This document shows positions 1 through 8,503 of a stretch of 64,000 bases of DNA, piece by piece (the stretch's first letter is position 1; every line of letters starts with the position of its first letter). A program made the translations under genes and the position numbers. The DNA is taken from the NCBI RefSeq assembly GCF_007559435.1, contig NZ_VMBP01000001.1:497406-561405 (forward strand), in the 5' to 3' direction. The DNA is from Ancylobacter moscoviensis. Lineage in GTDB: Bacteria > Pseudomonadota > Alphaproteobacteria > Rhizobiales > Xanthobacteraceae. The notes below the pieces were generated by a model. The model searched no databases. It was given only the letters and a program-made list of their open reading frames with translations, and was not told the origin of the DNA.

Positions 1-1332
1 GAGCGTCATGGTGCCGGAACGCATGGCCAGAAGATCGGCCGTGGCGTCTTTCAGCGGATCGACCGCCTCGAAACGCGGTGGCGACCATTCGACCACAATG
101 TCAGGGCGCGGCAGCTTGCCGGCGGCCCAGGCTGCCTCGCAGAACCAGATCCAAAGCGGCTGGCACAGGCCGGGAATGACGATTTGCCACTGGATCGCGT
201 CGATCAGCCGGCGAAACTCGACGAGCCCCGCCCGGATCGAGGAATAATTGACCTGAGAGAGATCCCCGGTCAGCAGCTCATAGGGCATGCGGAAGCCAGC
301 CGCGATGATGTGCAATTGGCTGCGCAGCCATTCCCCGGTTCCGGCCGTCGTCGCCGGCTGATTGAAGCGGATGTCCTTGCCGCCGCGCGCGTAGGCGATC
401 AGCCCTGGTTCGAACTGCTCGACTCGCTGGCCGTCGGCGTCGACGACTGCCGGCGCAATGCCCTGGTCGGCTTCATCCGCGCCGAGCACGATGCCGACGA
501 CGCAGGCTTCGGTTTTCTTTCGGACGAGCTCGGCTTGCGTCCAATCGTCGAGATCGCGCAAAGCCCGCATGACCGGCGTCCCCCACGGAACGCCGCGCAC
601 CTGCGTGCGCTGCTTCTCGTAAAGATGCAGGACATCGCGCGCTGGCACTGCGGCACTGTCGAAACGGTGGCGCATCGAGACGATCGCGTCGCCGGGATGC
701 TGGGCGTAAAGCCAATAGGCGCGACGGCGACCGATCGCATCGAACTCGATGCCCTGCAACTGCCGACCGCCGTCCGCGAGATCGCCGTTGCGGGTGGCGT
801 CGAGAAGATCGGCCTCGATCACCTGAACCTGCAACGGCAGCGGCAGCCCGTCCGCGGCGCGTCGGGGACGACGACGCAGCAGCACTTCGCCCGCTTCGAT
901 CATCTCGCGCACGGCAAGCGTCTGCACGCCAAGGATGTCAAGTTGCCCGTCGGCATCGGCGAGCGGCGACCAGGTCTCCCAAAGCCGATTAACGGTCTCG
1001 TCGAGCTTGGCGTCGCCAGTCGCAGCACGCGGAATGATGCCGCTGCCGACGATGTTGTTGACCAGCACGGACACGGCTTTCGCTGCGTGTGGATTGTTGC
1101 GCACGAGATCGCGCATCCGGTCTCGCAGCAGACCGCTGGCCGCGGAGATCTCCGCGTCGGCTGACGTGCCCGGCGCTTTCCAGCCGTCCGTGCGGCGCCC
1201 TCTGGCGGCGCCGTCATAGCCTCGCCGGCCGGTCGCCAGAGTCTCGAAACTGCGCCGGGCAATAGCGCGCCGGACGCCGGCCTCCGGAGAGGCCCATGCC
1301 ACGAGGCGATCGATCAGCGTCACGCCGCTCAT
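1..1332 (-). CDS. Phage portal protein, lambda type (3' end cut off by window)
   Basis: The frame is open from an ATG at 1332 to the window edge, 444 codons, so the C-terminus is missing. The translation begins MSGVTLIDRLVAWASPEAGV and contains DLVRNNPHAAKAVSVLVNNI and later ELLTGDLSQVNYSSIRAGL. Both are typical of lambda-family portal proteins, which form the dodecameric ring at one capsid vertex through which DNA is packed and ejected. The start overlaps the stop of the upstream gpW-like gene by an ATGA. It follows terminase small, terminase large and the joining protein in the usual lambda-like packaging order. The family is clear; capsid protease and scaffold genes should lie beyond the left edge. 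Confidence 0.9.
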   Translation of the reverse strand, partial: MSGVTLIDRLVAWASPEAGVRRAIARRSFETLATGRRGYDGAARGRRTDGWKAPGTSADAEISAASGLLRDRMRDLVRNNPHAAKAVSVLVNNIVGSGIIPRAATGDAKLDETVNRLWETWSPLADADGQLDILGVQTLAVREMIEAGEVLLRRRPRRAADGLPLPLQVQVIEADLLDATRNGDLADGGRQLQGIEFDAIGRRRAYWLYAQHPGDAIVSMRHRFDSAAVPARDVLHLYEKQRTQVRGVPWGTPVMRALRDLDDWTQAELVRKKTEACVVGIVLGADEADQGIAPAVVDADGQRVEQFEPGLIAYARGGKDIRFNQPATTAGTGEWLRSQLHIIAAGFRMPYELLTGDLSQVNYSSIRAGLVEFRRLIDAIQWQIVIPGLCQPLWIWFCEAAWAAGKLPRPDIVVEWSPPRFEAVDPLKDATADLLAMRSGTMTL

Positions 1333-1541
1333 CGATCGCCCCGACCGAACCCGGCAAAGCCCGCGATCGGGCGTGCCGGGCCGCCCGACGTTGCCGCGAT
1401 CTCGCTTTCGATGGTGCGGATCCGCTTCAGGAGATCGTCGGCCGAGCCATACTCGACGGTCTTGCCGTCATAGCTCACCCGCAGCGTGCCGCTGGCATAG
1501 GCGCGCTTCAGCGCGTCGAGTTCCGCTGTGGTCCACGCCAT
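1329..1541 (-). CDS. gpW-like phage head-tail joining protein
   Basis: A 70-aa protein beginning MAWTTAELDALKRAYASGTL, with a GKTVEYGSADDLLKRIRTIE core. Length and sequence match the small gpW-like joining proteins encoded between large terminase and portal in lambda-like phages, which help close the packaged head and connect the tail. It starts 12 bp after the terminase large subunit stop, and its stop overlaps the portal start. The assignment rests on both the motif and the position. Confidence 0.85.
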   Translation of the reverse strand: MAWTTAELDALKRAYASGTLRVSYDGKTVEYGSADDLLKRIRTIESEIAATSGGPARPIAGFAGFGRGDR

Positions 1542-1553
1542 GTCCGTTTGCCT

Positions 1554-3560
1554 TCAAAGCCATTTCTTGCGGGGGCCGAGCCAGTCGCTCGACCGCTTCG
1601 CCGCAGGTGCGGACGGCCGCGCGAGAAGCCCGGCCTCATGGTCAACCTCGGCGGCGTCATCGCCCTGCGAAGGCCCGATCTGGTCCTCGAGGTCGCGCCA
1701 TTTCTCTTCCGTCCAGCGATCGGCGCCGACGATCCAGGCCGCAGCCCGCGCATAGACACGGCAGTCGAGCGCCTCGTTGCGCTCGCGCATCTTCTGCCAT
1801 TCGAGTTTCTGAAAGCCGCGCTTGGTCGTGACGGTGACGAGATGCTCGGCGACGAGCTGCTTCACCCATTCGGCGTCGACGCCGTGCGGCAGATGGATGG
1901 CGCCCGGTGGATCGACCACGCCTTCGGCGCGCTCTTCGTCCGTCGGTCGTGCCAGCCGCAGGAAGCGATAGGTTTCCGATTTGAAGGTCGAGACCGCGAC
2001 GGTCCAGAGTCGAGCGCCACGACGGATCTTGCGTCCGCCTTCCGTCGCATCGACGAAGGTAGGGCCAATGACCGGGCTCACGCGGTTGAAGCCGTCGACA
2101 CCCTTGATCGCCGCGACCTGCGCAGCGCCTTGGGCGCGTGCCCAGGCATACACCGCCGCGGTCTCGAAGCCGGTGTCGACCGCAAGCCTCACGATCCCGA
2201 GCCTCGGCCCGTACGCATGGGGCCAGGTGCGGCCGAGAAGTTCGGTGACCGTAGCCCAGGCATCGGCAGAGTCCGGGCCGCCGGGGATCACAACGTGATC
2301 GACCAGCCAGCTCGTCAAACCGCGCCCCCAGGCCCAGACCGAGACTTCGATGCGATCCTTCTGCAGGTCGGCGCCGGCAGTCAGGAACAGCCCGCCGCTC
2401 GGGACGATGCCGAAGCGATGTGCGCCGCGCCGCTCGTAGAGCCGCTGCCAATCGGGCGCCTCGCCGGTCTCGATCCAGGTTTCGCCGAGAACGCCATTCT
2501 TGAAGCTGCGCTTTGCTTCGTCGCTCGCCTGCGCGGCTTCCCACATGCGGGCGATGTCGGCCCAGGACAACCATCCGACCGGGGAATAGAGCCCCGACAG
2601 GTGATAGCCCATGGTGCCGCTCGTGCTCACCGGCCGCGTCGGGCGCCATTCGCCGCCCTCCATCATAGCCGTCTTGTGGTGCTCAGCGATCGCGCCGTCG
2701 CAGGCTTCGCAGACGTAGTGCGCCGTGTTCGGCTCGCCCTTGTCCCAGCGCAGACGTTCGAACCTCAGCCATTGTCGATGCCCGCAATGTGGACAGGCGA
2801 CGAAGAAGCGGCGCTGATCGCTCGCTTCGAATTCGCGCTCGATCCGCGAGACGCCGTGGATCGTCGGCGTCGAGGTCAGAAAGACCTTGGAGCGCCAGGA
2901 AAAGGTCCGCGTGCGTGCTTCCGCCAGCGCGACGGGATCGCCTTCATCGTCGGCCGAGGGCGGATAGGCGTCGACCTCGTCGAGAAACAGGTAACGCGCC
3001 GGCATGGAACGCAAGCCGACGGCGCTGTTGGCGCCGGTGATGACCAGAAGCCCCGCAGGGAATTCCTTCGAGAGCATCGTGTTGCCGGCGTCGCGCGAAC
3101 GCTGCGGCTTCACGCGCTCACGCAAGGCCGGACTCTCGGCGATGAGGGGATCGATGCGCTGGCGCGAAAATCGCTTGGCCAGCTCGACGGTCGGCTGGAC
3201 CGCGAGCATCGGACCCGGCGCGTGATGGATCACATAGCCGATCCAGTTGTTGCCGGCCTCGGTCGCCCCGACCTGCGCCGCCTTCATGAACACGATCCGC
3301 CGCGTCGCATTTGTCGGCGACAACGCATCCATGATGGCGCGCATGTAAGGCGTGCGATCGGTTCGATACCGACCGGGTTCGGCCGAGGCGCGCGGGCTCA
3401 GGAACCGTTCGCGATCAGCCCATTCCGAGACCGTGAGTGCGGGATCGGGCGTGATCCCCGAGCCCCAGGCGTCGAGGATCGTCTCCGCACCGTCGAACGC
3501 GGCGATCTCACCGGAAATCCGGGGCGACCTCGGCGAGTTCTGCGAGGTGCGCGCGGACAT
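1554..3560 (-). CDS. Phage terminase large subunit, lambda GpA family
   Basis: A 668-aa DNA-packaging motor subunit. The ATPase site shows a GpA-type Walker A (KAAQVGAT, residues 93-100) and a Walker B (LFLDEVDAYP, 191-200). A zinc-ribbon-like pair follows (CPHCGH 256-261 and CEAC 284-287), as in GpA proteins, and the C-terminal half carries the nuclease domain. It hydrolyses ATP to pump phage DNA into the prohead and cuts the concatemer. Its 5' end overlaps the small terminase gene by 53 bp, and the order terS, terL, joining protein, portal is canonical. It looks full length, so packaging genes in this prophage appear intact. Confidence 0.95.
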   Translation of the reverse strand: MSARTSQNSPRSPRISGEIAAFDGAETILDAWGSGITPDPALTVSEWADRERFLSPRASAEPGRYRTDRTPYMRAIMDALSPTNATRRIVFMKAAQVGATEAGNNWIGYVIHHAPGPMLAVQPTVELAKRFSRQRIDPLIAESPALRERVKPQRSRDAGNTMLSKEFPAGLLVITGANSAVGLRSMPARYLFLDEVDAYPPSADDEGDPVALAEARTRTFSWRSKVFLTSTPTIHGVSRIEREFEASDQRRFFVACPHCGHRQWLRFERLRWDKGEPNTAHYVCEACDGAIAEHHKTAMMEGGEWRPTRPVSTSGTMGYHLSGLYSPVGWLSWADIARMWEAAQASDEAKRSFKNGVLGETWIETGEAPDWQRLYERRGAHRFGIVPSGGLFLTAGADLQKDRIEVSVWAWGRGLTSWLVDHVVIPGGPDSADAWATVTELLGRTWPHAYGPRLGIVRLAVDTGFETAAVYAWARAQGAAQVAAIKGVDGFNRVSPVIGPTFVDATEGGRKIRRGARLWTVAVSTFKSETYRFLRLARPTDEERAEGVVDPPGAIHLPHGVDAEWVKQLVAEHLVTVTTKRGFQKLEWQKMRERNEALDCRVYARAAAWIVGADRWTEEKWRDLEDQIGPSQGDDAAEVDHEAGLLARPSAPAAKRSSDWLGPRKKWL

Positions 3561-4065
3561 ATGTTTCGAGAACCTTCTGCATGGTGTGCGCGTCCTGACC
3601 GAGTTCAGCCGCCATCAGCGCGGCGACGCGGGCTGGCCAAACCGACCAGGCGTCGCGCTCTTCCCGCGCCAGGCGAAAGACGAGCGCGGTCGTGCGCGCG
3701 CGGTCGACGAGTTCGCCTTTCATGCGCTGCAGCCGAAGGCGTGCGAGATGGGCCTTGGCGATCTCGTGCGCGGTCCGCGCCTGCACGAAGGTAACGTTGC
3801 CGCTGGCGGGGAGCCCCTGTTCCTTGAGCGTCTCGCGGACGGAACCGAGCGCCGCTTCCGGCACGGGCTTCATCGCTTCCGGCGCGGGCCTGGCGGTTCC
3901 CTTCGCCTTGCCGGGTTCGGTGGAACGTTCCCAGGCCGCGTCCGCCTTTTCCGGGTCAATGCTGCCGTCGGCTTCGAGCGGGATCCGACCCGATTTCGCA
4001 GCTTTCAGAACGGCTACGTGGGAGACGCCACGGCTTCGCGCATAAGCGCGGATCGACACGCCCAT
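3508..4065 (-). CDS. Phage terminase small subunit (Nu1-like)
   Basis: A 185-aa protein that opens with a winged-helix/MerR-like DNA-binding segment (MGVSIRAYARSRGVSHVAVL, then KAAKSGRIPLEADG). A Pro/Ala-rich linker and a helical C-terminal region follow, with YVRAHLAELAEVAP at the end. This matches the lambda Nu1-type small terminase, which recognises the packaging site and recruits the large subunit. The gene overlaps the large terminase start. It is the first gene of the leftward packaging operon; the divergent small gene at 4170 lies about 100 bp upstream. Confidence 0.85.
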   Translation of the reverse strand: MGVSIRAYARSRGVSHVAVLKAAKSGRIPLEADGSIDPEKADAAWERSTEPGKAKGTARPAPEAMKPVPEAALGSVRETLKEQGLPASGNVTFVQARTAHEIAKAHLARLRLQRMKGELVDRARTTALVFRLAREERDAWSVWPARVAALMAAELGQDAHTMQKVLETYVRAHLAELAEVAPDFR

Positions 4066-4169
4066 GGCTCGCCCTCACAGTCAAAAAATCTAATCGGATG
4101 AGGCGCTTATTCGCTTGGCTCGTCTCCGAAGCAGCGCCTGTATGTCGTCATCAGAAGCCGGAGACGACC

Positions 4170-4391
4170 ATGCCCCGCCGCCAGACCAACGACCAAGCCC
4201 TCAACGCTTTCATCAAGCGCAAGGCCGAGATCGACGCCGCGCTCGCCCGCCTTCAGGCCCTCAGCGGCGATCATTTCGATGTCCATCCCGACGAGGTCCA
4301 TTGGGGCCATGTCGGGACATTGGCGCACTACGCCGAACTTCTGACGCGCATCACCGACAGCGCCTTCCGCGAGGGCGAACACGCGGAATGA
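4170..4391 (+). CDS. Small phage protein, unknown function (73 aa)
   Basis: It starts at MPRRQTNDQALNAFIKRKAE; an upstream in-frame ATG at 4098 is less likely because GGAGACGACC just before 4170 supplies a ribosome-binding site. The protein is helical and charged, with ALARLQALSGDHFDVHPDEV in the middle and no membrane segment or metal motif. It resembles small proteins found beside DUF3489 genes in rhizobial phages. No function is recognised. It reads divergently from the terminase operon. Confidence 0.7.
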   Translation: MPRRQTNDQALNAFIKRKAEIDAALARLQALSGDHFDVHPDEVHWGHVGTLAHYAELLTRITDSAFREGEHAE

Positions 4392-4420
4392 GACGCGCCT
4401 GAACCTCCTGCAACAGCAGA

Positions 4421-4448
4421 CCCCGCGTCGCGATCGCCGCGACCGGGG
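4421..4448 (+). other. GC-rich hairpin upstream of DUF3489 gene
   Basis: CCCCG and GTCGCG pair with CGCGAC and CGGGG around a short ATCGC loop with one bulged base, about 55 bp before the DUF3489 start. No T-run follows, so a simple terminator is unlikely. It may be a leader structure or operator for the downstream gene. The structure is seen; the role is inferred. Confidence 0.35.
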
Positions 4449-4503
4449 CTCGGGGTCGTGAGAGGGCTGCGATGGTGCTGGCCCCTCGAAGGAGACCCCT
4501 ACC

Positions 4504-5091
4504 ATGACCAAGCTCACCGACACCCAACTCGTCATCATCGCCGCTGCCTGCCAGCGTGCCGGCCGCGTGATCCTGCCGCTGCCCGAGAACCTCAAAGGCG
4601 GCGCCGTTGCCAAGGTCATCGACAGCCTCGCCGCCAAGGGCATGATCGAGGAAGCGGACGCCAAACCGGGCGAGCCAGTCTGGCGCGAAACCGGCGACCG
4701 ACACCGCGTCACCCTGATCGCGACCGACGCCGCGCTTGAAGCCCTCGGCATCACCGAGGACCCGCCGATTGAAACCGCGTCCGAGGCCGGCGAACGGGAG
4801 CCCGCCCCCGTCGCCGACTTTTCTGACGCTTCGTATCCGCTTGCCGACGAGGGCATGGAGGCGTCGCTTACGCCGAAGCACCGGGCGCGTGACGACAGCA
4901 AGCAGGCCAAGCTGATCGAGATGCTGCGGCGGCCGGATGGCGCGACAATCGAAGAGATCGTCGGCGCCTTCGGCTGGCAGCCTCACACAGTCCGGGGCGC
5001 GATTGCCGGGGCGCTGAAGAAGAAGCTTGGGCTCGACGTGACCTCGGAGAAGATCGAGAAGCGCGGGCGGGTGTATCGAATCGCCGGCTGA
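4504..5091 (+). CDS. DUF3489 domain-containing phage protein
   Basis: A 195-aa protein. The N-terminus (MTKLTDTQLVIIAAACQRAG, then LKGGAVAKVIDSLAAKGMIE) and the C-terminal helix-turn-helix-like block (KQAKLIEMLRRPDGATIEEI, GWQPHTVRGAIAGALKKKLG, KIEKRGRVYRIAG) are diagnostic of DUF3489 proteins. These are common in alphaproteobacterial prophages and plasmids. The C-terminal fold suggests DNA binding, but no role is established. An acidic linker (roughly 90-125) separates the two parts. GGAGACCCCTACC precedes the ATG. Confidence 0.85.
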   Translation: MTKLTDTQLVIIAAACQRAGRVILPLPENLKGGAVAKVIDSLAAKGMIEEADAKPGEPVWRETGDRHRVTLIATDAALEALGITEDPPIETASEAGEREPAPVADFSDASYPLADEGMEASLTPKHRARDDSKQAKLIEMLRRPDGATIEEIVGAFGWQPHTVRGAIAGALKKKLGLDVTSEKIEKRGRVYRIAG

Positions 5092-5123
5092 AACCGCCTC
5101 CGCGACAGGACGTCGTCGACCAA

Positions 5124-5153
5124 ATGGCCCGGCACTTCCAAGCGCCGGGCCAT
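5124..5153 (+). terminator. Strong hairpin after DUF3489 gene, possible terminator
   Basis: ATGGCCCGGC (5124-5133) is perfectly complementary to GCCGGGCCAT (5144-5153), a 10-bp stem with a 10-base loop, 33 bp after the DUF3489 stop. No U-tract follows, so it is either a weak or factor-assisted terminator or an mRNA-stabilising hairpin. Confidence 0.45.
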
Positions 5154-5270
5154 CGTGATATCAGCGTGGCGCGAAAACGACCCTGCCTCCGATCGACATC
5201 GTCTAAGTTTTATTCGTGGCCCTCCGGCCGCGCGCCTCTTCGCGCGCTATTTCAACCGGAGAACCACCCC

Positions 5271-5480
5271 ATGCACCACAAGCGAAAGAAGCCCCGGACC
5301 AAGAGCCGGAGTGTCGGCGCGTTTCCGAACGGAACACCGTCGCACTGGAACATCCTGTTTCACAATCGACCGCGCCGCCGACGCGAGCACGTCCGTCTCC
5401 TGGCAATCCTGCGCGGCAAAGATCCCGAGACCTTGGTCTGGGATCTCGGCAATTCTCGGCCGCACAAATATTATTGGTGA
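5271..5480 (+). CDS. Small basic phage protein, unknown (69 aa)
   Basis: The translation starts MHHKRKKPRTKSRSVGAFPN and ends NSRPHKYYW. It is strongly basic (many Lys, Arg and His), has no hydrophobic segment, and an ACCGGAGAACC ribosome-binding site sits about 8 bp before the ATG. The next small gene starts 5 bp after its stop, which supports a two-gene transcript. No family is recognised; nucleic-acid binding is only a guess from charge. Confidence 0.5.
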   Translation: MHHKRKKPRTKSRSVGAFPNGTPSHWNILFHNRPRRRREHVRLLAILRGKDPETLVWDLGNSRPHKYYW

Positions 5481-5484
5481 TGTG

Positions 5485-5706
5485 ATGACCCCTGCCTCGA
5501 CGGACCACGGCAGCATTCTGCCATCGGATGCCTCCGCGCTCATTGTCTCCGCTGACGGCGAGCTTTCGTTCATGCTCGCCGATTACCCCGAGGATCAAGC
5601 TCTGCCGCGCATGGTGCAATTGCTCGCTGCAGTCGTGCTGCGCTCGACAGATGCAGACTGGGTGGACGAGATGATCGCTATCTTCGACGAGACGCCGCGA
5701 TCGTGA
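5485..5706 (+). CDS. Small acidic phage protein, unknown (73 aa)
   Basis: The translation starts MTPASTDHGSILPSDASALI and continues VSADGELSFMLADYPEDQAL with an acidic helical C-terminus (DADWVDEMIAIFDETPRS). It lies 5 bp after a small basic gene on the same strand, and its 3' end overlaps the convergent DUF7220-like gene by 29 bp. No family is recognised. The regular beta/alpha pattern and codon use suggest a real gene. Confidence 0.6.
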   Translation: MTPASTDHGSILPSDASALIVSADGELSFMLADYPEDQALPRMVQLLAAVVLRSTDADWVDEMIAIFDETPRS

Positions 5707-5926
5707 GGCGGCCCATGCCCGTGAGCCGTTCGAACAGCCGCCGGAGGCAATAGGACCGTGCGATCGAAACGAGCGTAAAGATCAGTCCGATCGCGAGTGT
5801 ATCGCCGAGCGTGGCGTGCAGCCCGAACCACGGAAAGACCAGAATCTGCGTCGTGACGGCGACGCCATAACCGACGAATACGTTGACGATGGCTTCCACC
5901 AGAGACATGGCGCGCGTTTGGCGCAT
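5678..5926 (-). CDS. DUF7220-like small membrane protein
   Basis: An 82-aa protein, MRQTRAMSLVEAIVNVFVGY then GVAVTTQILVFPWFGLHATL, with two probable transmembrane helices (about residues 10-35 and 40-58) and a basic tail (YCLRRLFERLTGMGRLTIAA). The pattern SLVEA-x-N-x-x-x-GYGVA matches small phage-borne membrane proteins currently grouped as DUF7220; their function is unknown. An internal ATG at MSLVEA is a possible alternative start. Its 3' end overlaps the convergent small acidic gene. Confidence 0.7.
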   Translation of the reverse strand: MRQTRAMSLVEAIVNVFVGYGVAVTTQILVFPWFGLHATLGDTLAIGLIFTLVSIARSYCLRRLFERLTGMGRLTIAASRRR

Positions 5927-5944
5927 CGCGCGAGTTCTTTCTTG

Positions 5945-6712
5945 CTAGAAAAGAGCGCCCTGTTCGATGTCCGGGAGTCGAACGATCCCGTTTATCAGCC
6001 AGGTGTCGGGGTACTGCGAGTGCGTGCCCATCGCCAGCAACATGCCTTTGCGTGGATATTCCTCGCCAAAGACCTTGCGAACCTCATCGGCCGCCTGAGC
6101 CTCGCCGTATTGCCGAGACCAATTGAAGAACGCCGCTTCTGTTTCCCAGTCCTGGCATGTGCCAAAGCGCTCTCCATCATCGGTCCGATATCGATACCGG
6201 AAGCGATAAGGACAGGGTTGGTAGGGCGTCGTCTGTTTGGCGAACAGGTCGGTTTGGGCACGCAGAGCTTCAAATCGAGCGGTCTCTTCCGCGATCTCAG
6301 ACGCTTCCTTCTTCTCGACGACAAACTCCAGGATCTCGGGCCTGAGAAGCGCCAACGATCTGCCCGCACCGCGCTCGCGCTGCAGGCTGGTGACGATCGA
6401 TTTGGCCAGGAACCGCTCGCGTTCAGCCTTCTTCAGCTCGCCGACTATGTCGATTGAATCCTGATCCACCCGGCGGCTTTCTGGCCTGGTATCGTCGTTC
6501 GGGAGGCGCCACTTGAATTGAATCCGGTCCCACCGCCCGAACTTCTTGCGGTCTTCGAGAAGTCGAAACGAAACCGGGTAGAGACGCAGCCAATTACCGT
6601 AGAGGTCGATCCCGGCGCAACAAACGGTTTCGCCGTGCCGCTGACCAACCTGCGGCGCCGCTTTGATGATGACGACGGCTTCGGTGCTACCCGATGTGGA
6701 GGGCGGCTGCAT
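5945..6712 (-). CDS. Unknown protein paired with DUF488 gene (255 aa)
   Basis: It starts MQPPSTSGSTEAVVIIKAAP and overlaps the end of the DUF488 gene by 26 bp, so the two are almost certainly translated together. Visible features are a beta-rich N-terminal domain (CCAGIDLYGNWLRLYPVSFR, FGRWDRIQFKWRLPND), a helical middle (about 90-160) and a C-terminal block (YRYRYRTDDGERFGTCQDWE, GMLLAMGTHSQYPDTWLING). No known catalytic motif is evident. Similar proteins occur next to DUF488 genes in other bacteria, which suggests a functional pair. The role is unknown; an accessory (moron) function on the prophage is inferred. Confidence 0.75.
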   Translation of the reverse strand: MQPPSTSGSTEAVVIIKAAPQVGQRHGETVCCAGIDLYGNWLRLYPVSFRLLEDRKKFGRWDRIQFKWRLPNDDTRPESRRVDQDSIDIVGELKKAERERFLAKSIVTSLQRERGAGRSLALLRPEILEFVVEKKEASEIAEETARFEALRAQTDLFAKQTTPYQPCPYRFRYRYRTDDGERFGTCQDWETEAAFFNWSRQYGEAQAADEVRKVFGEEYPRKGMLLAMGTHSQYPDTWLINGIVRLPDIEQGALF

Positions 6713-7205
6713 GGTGCGTGCGCGCGCTCCCTATCTTGGGCCACGGCTTGCCGGCCTGGTTCACCCCCAGATGAACCAGACGAAACCCACCACGTCGCGC
6801 CATCTCCTCGCCAACGATGCACCGATGACAATGCTTGTGATCGCGCTCAAAGCAGAGCAAGCACGCGAAACGATCCTTGGCGGCTTCGATGCCGCGCACC
6901 AAATCCGCTTGCGCAGTTTCCGAACGCAGATGGGCGTCGAAGATGCGTCGGAAATCCTCGAAACGCCCCTCGCGCGCTGCGACGCGGCCAGGCTTGGGGT
7001 CCCCCAAGCCCTTCAAGTGAAGATAATCGACGCCTTGCGCGCGAAGTTGTTGAGCAAGTCCGTTTTTGGAAAAGCCCTTCTTTCGCGAGATCGGAACATC
7101 GCGCACGTCGATAAGCAAATCGATGCCAACGTGCGTCAACGTCGCCAGGAAATCTTCTATCGAACTACCTTCATAGCCGATGGTATGCAGCGCCGCAGTC
7201 GGCAT
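6687..7205 (-). CDS. DUF488 family protein
   Basis: A 172-aa protein with the DUF488 hallmarks: MPTAALHTIGYEGSSIEDFL, LLIDVRDVPISRKKGFSKNG, LKGLGDP and the Cys/His block LLCFERDHKHCHRCIVGEEM. DUF488 proteins have no well-established activity; the conserved CFE-x5-CHR segment suggests a metal- or thiol-dependent site. It is first in a two-gene minus-strand unit with the 255-aa partner. The unit sits between packaging genes and the methyltransferases, a typical place for prophage accessory cargo. Confidence 0.85.
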   Translation of the reverse strand: MPTAALHTIGYEGSSIEDFLATLTHVGIDLLIDVRDVPISRKKGFSKNGLAQQLRAQGVDYLHLKGLGDPKPGRVAAREGRFEDFRRIFDAHLRSETAQADLVRGIEAAKDRFACLLCFERDHKHCHRCIVGEEMARRGGFRLVHLGVNQAGKPWPKIGSARTHHAAALHIG

Positions 7206-7279
7206 ATCACTCCGATTCTCCGCCTATTTTATCGTTAATCATCAAGGTGACATGGTTAAGGCGCGGTTAAGGGCCGACG

Positions 7280-8503
7280 TCAAGATGTCTGGGCGGGCGT
7301 CCTTTCGGCTTGTCGGCCACAGAACGTCTGCCACCGTTCGACAATCACATCGCAATAGCTGGGATCGATCTCGATCGCGAGACAGGCGCGATCGGTGGTC
7401 TCGGCGGCGATGATCGTCGTGCCGCTGCCCGCAAAGGGCTCGTAGACCAGCTCGCCCTTGGCCGAATTATTCAGAATTGGGCGGCGCATGCACTCGACCG
7501 GCTTCTGCGTGCCGTGAACGGTCGCCTCGTCCTCGTTGCCACTCACGCCGATCGCCCAGAGAGTTGACTGATCGCGAGCGCCTTGCCAATGTCCCGTCGC
7601 CTGGCGACGGACGGCGTAGAGGCAGGGCTCATGCTGCCAATGATAGTCGCCCCGGCCGAGCACGAAACGCGACTTCGACCAGATGATCTGTGAGCGGATC
7701 GCGAAATCCGCGGCCTCCAGGCTTTCGATCACGGTCCTGGTGTGGATGCCGGCATGCCAGACATAGGCGACATCGCCGGGGAAGAGGCGCCATGCGTCGC
7801 GCCAGTCGGCGCGATCGTCATTCCGCACCTTTCCGGTCCGCGTCGTTGCCGAGACGCCGGCGTCGTTGCGCCAGTTCGGGTCGTATTCGACGCCATAGGG
7901 CGGATCGGAGACCATGAGATGTGGCTTTGCCCCATCGAGCAGCCGCGTCACGTCGGAAGCCGACGTCGCGTCCCCGCACAGGAGCCGGTGAGAACCGAGA
8001 ATCCAGAGGTCTCCGGGCCGTGTGACGGCCTCTTTCGGCGGATCCGGGATGCTGTCTTCATCGCTTTCGGGCCTGTCGGCGTCGACATCAGCACCAGACA
8101 GGAGCCGATCGAGTTCATCCTCCTCGAAACCGAGCAGATCGAGGTCGAGACCGTCCTCCTTCAGCCGCGCAAGCTCGGCCGCAAGCGTCGCCTCATCCCA
8201 GCCGGCGTTGAGCGCGATCTGATTGTCGGCGATGCGATAGGCACGCGCCTGCGCATCGGTGAGATGGGCGAGCCGAATAATGGGAACGTCACGCAAGCCG
8301 AGCCGTTTGGCCGCCAGAAGCCGTCCATGCCCGGCAATGAGAATGCCGCGCTCGTCGATCAGACAGGGCGCGTTGAAGCCGAATTCGGCGATGGAAGCCG
8401 CGATCTGCGCGATTTGGTCGTCAGAATGCGTCCTCGCATTGGCTGCGTAGGGCAGAAGCGCTTCGACCGGGACGCGCTCGATCGTCGAGGCGTCACGCCG
8501 CAC
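7280..8503 (-). CDS. ParB-domain DNA methyltransferase, DPPY type (probable N6-adenine)
   Basis: The chosen start is the GTG at 8503 (VRRDASTIERVPVEALLPYA), which overlaps the upstream methyltransferase stop by 11 bp; an earlier ATG at 8650 would give a 158-bp overlap and a low-quality N-terminus. Residues 1-110 form a ParB/Srx nuclease-like domain (AGHGR 57-61, IADNQIALNAGWD). A beta-type methyltransferase follows, with motif IV SDPPYG (199-204) and SAM-binding motif I EPFAGSGTT (355-363). The DPPY motif points to adenine-N6 methylation, inferred from the family. No cognate nuclease is adjacent, so it is probably an orphan phage enzyme protecting DNA or affecting gene expression. Confidence 0.9.
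   Translation of the reverse strand: MRRDASTIERVPVEALLPYAANARTHSDDQIAQIAASIAEFGFNAPCLIDERGILIAGHGRLLAAKRLGLRDVPIIRLAHLTDAQARAYRIADNQIALNAGWDEATLAAELARLKEDGLDLDLLGFEEDELDRLLSGADVDADRPESDEDSIPDPPKEAVTRPGDLWILGSHRLLCGDATSASDVTRLLDGAKPHLMVSDPPYGVEYDPNWRNDAGVSATTRTGKVRNDDRADWRDAWRLFPGDVAYVWHAGIHTRTVIESLEAADFAIRSQIIWSKSRFVLGRGDYHWQHEPCLYAVRRQATGHWQGARDQSTLWAIGVSGNEDEATVHGTQKPVECMRRPILNNSAKGELVYEPFAGSGTTIIAAETTDRACLAIEIDPSYCDVIVERWQTFCGRQAERTPAQTS

Noticed and set aside
1296-3794. An 832-aa plus-strand frame opposite the terminase genes, and a similar 326-aa frame at 184-1164
   Set aside because: Both are antisense to well-recognised phage genes, rich in Arg, Ala and Pro, and have no domain.
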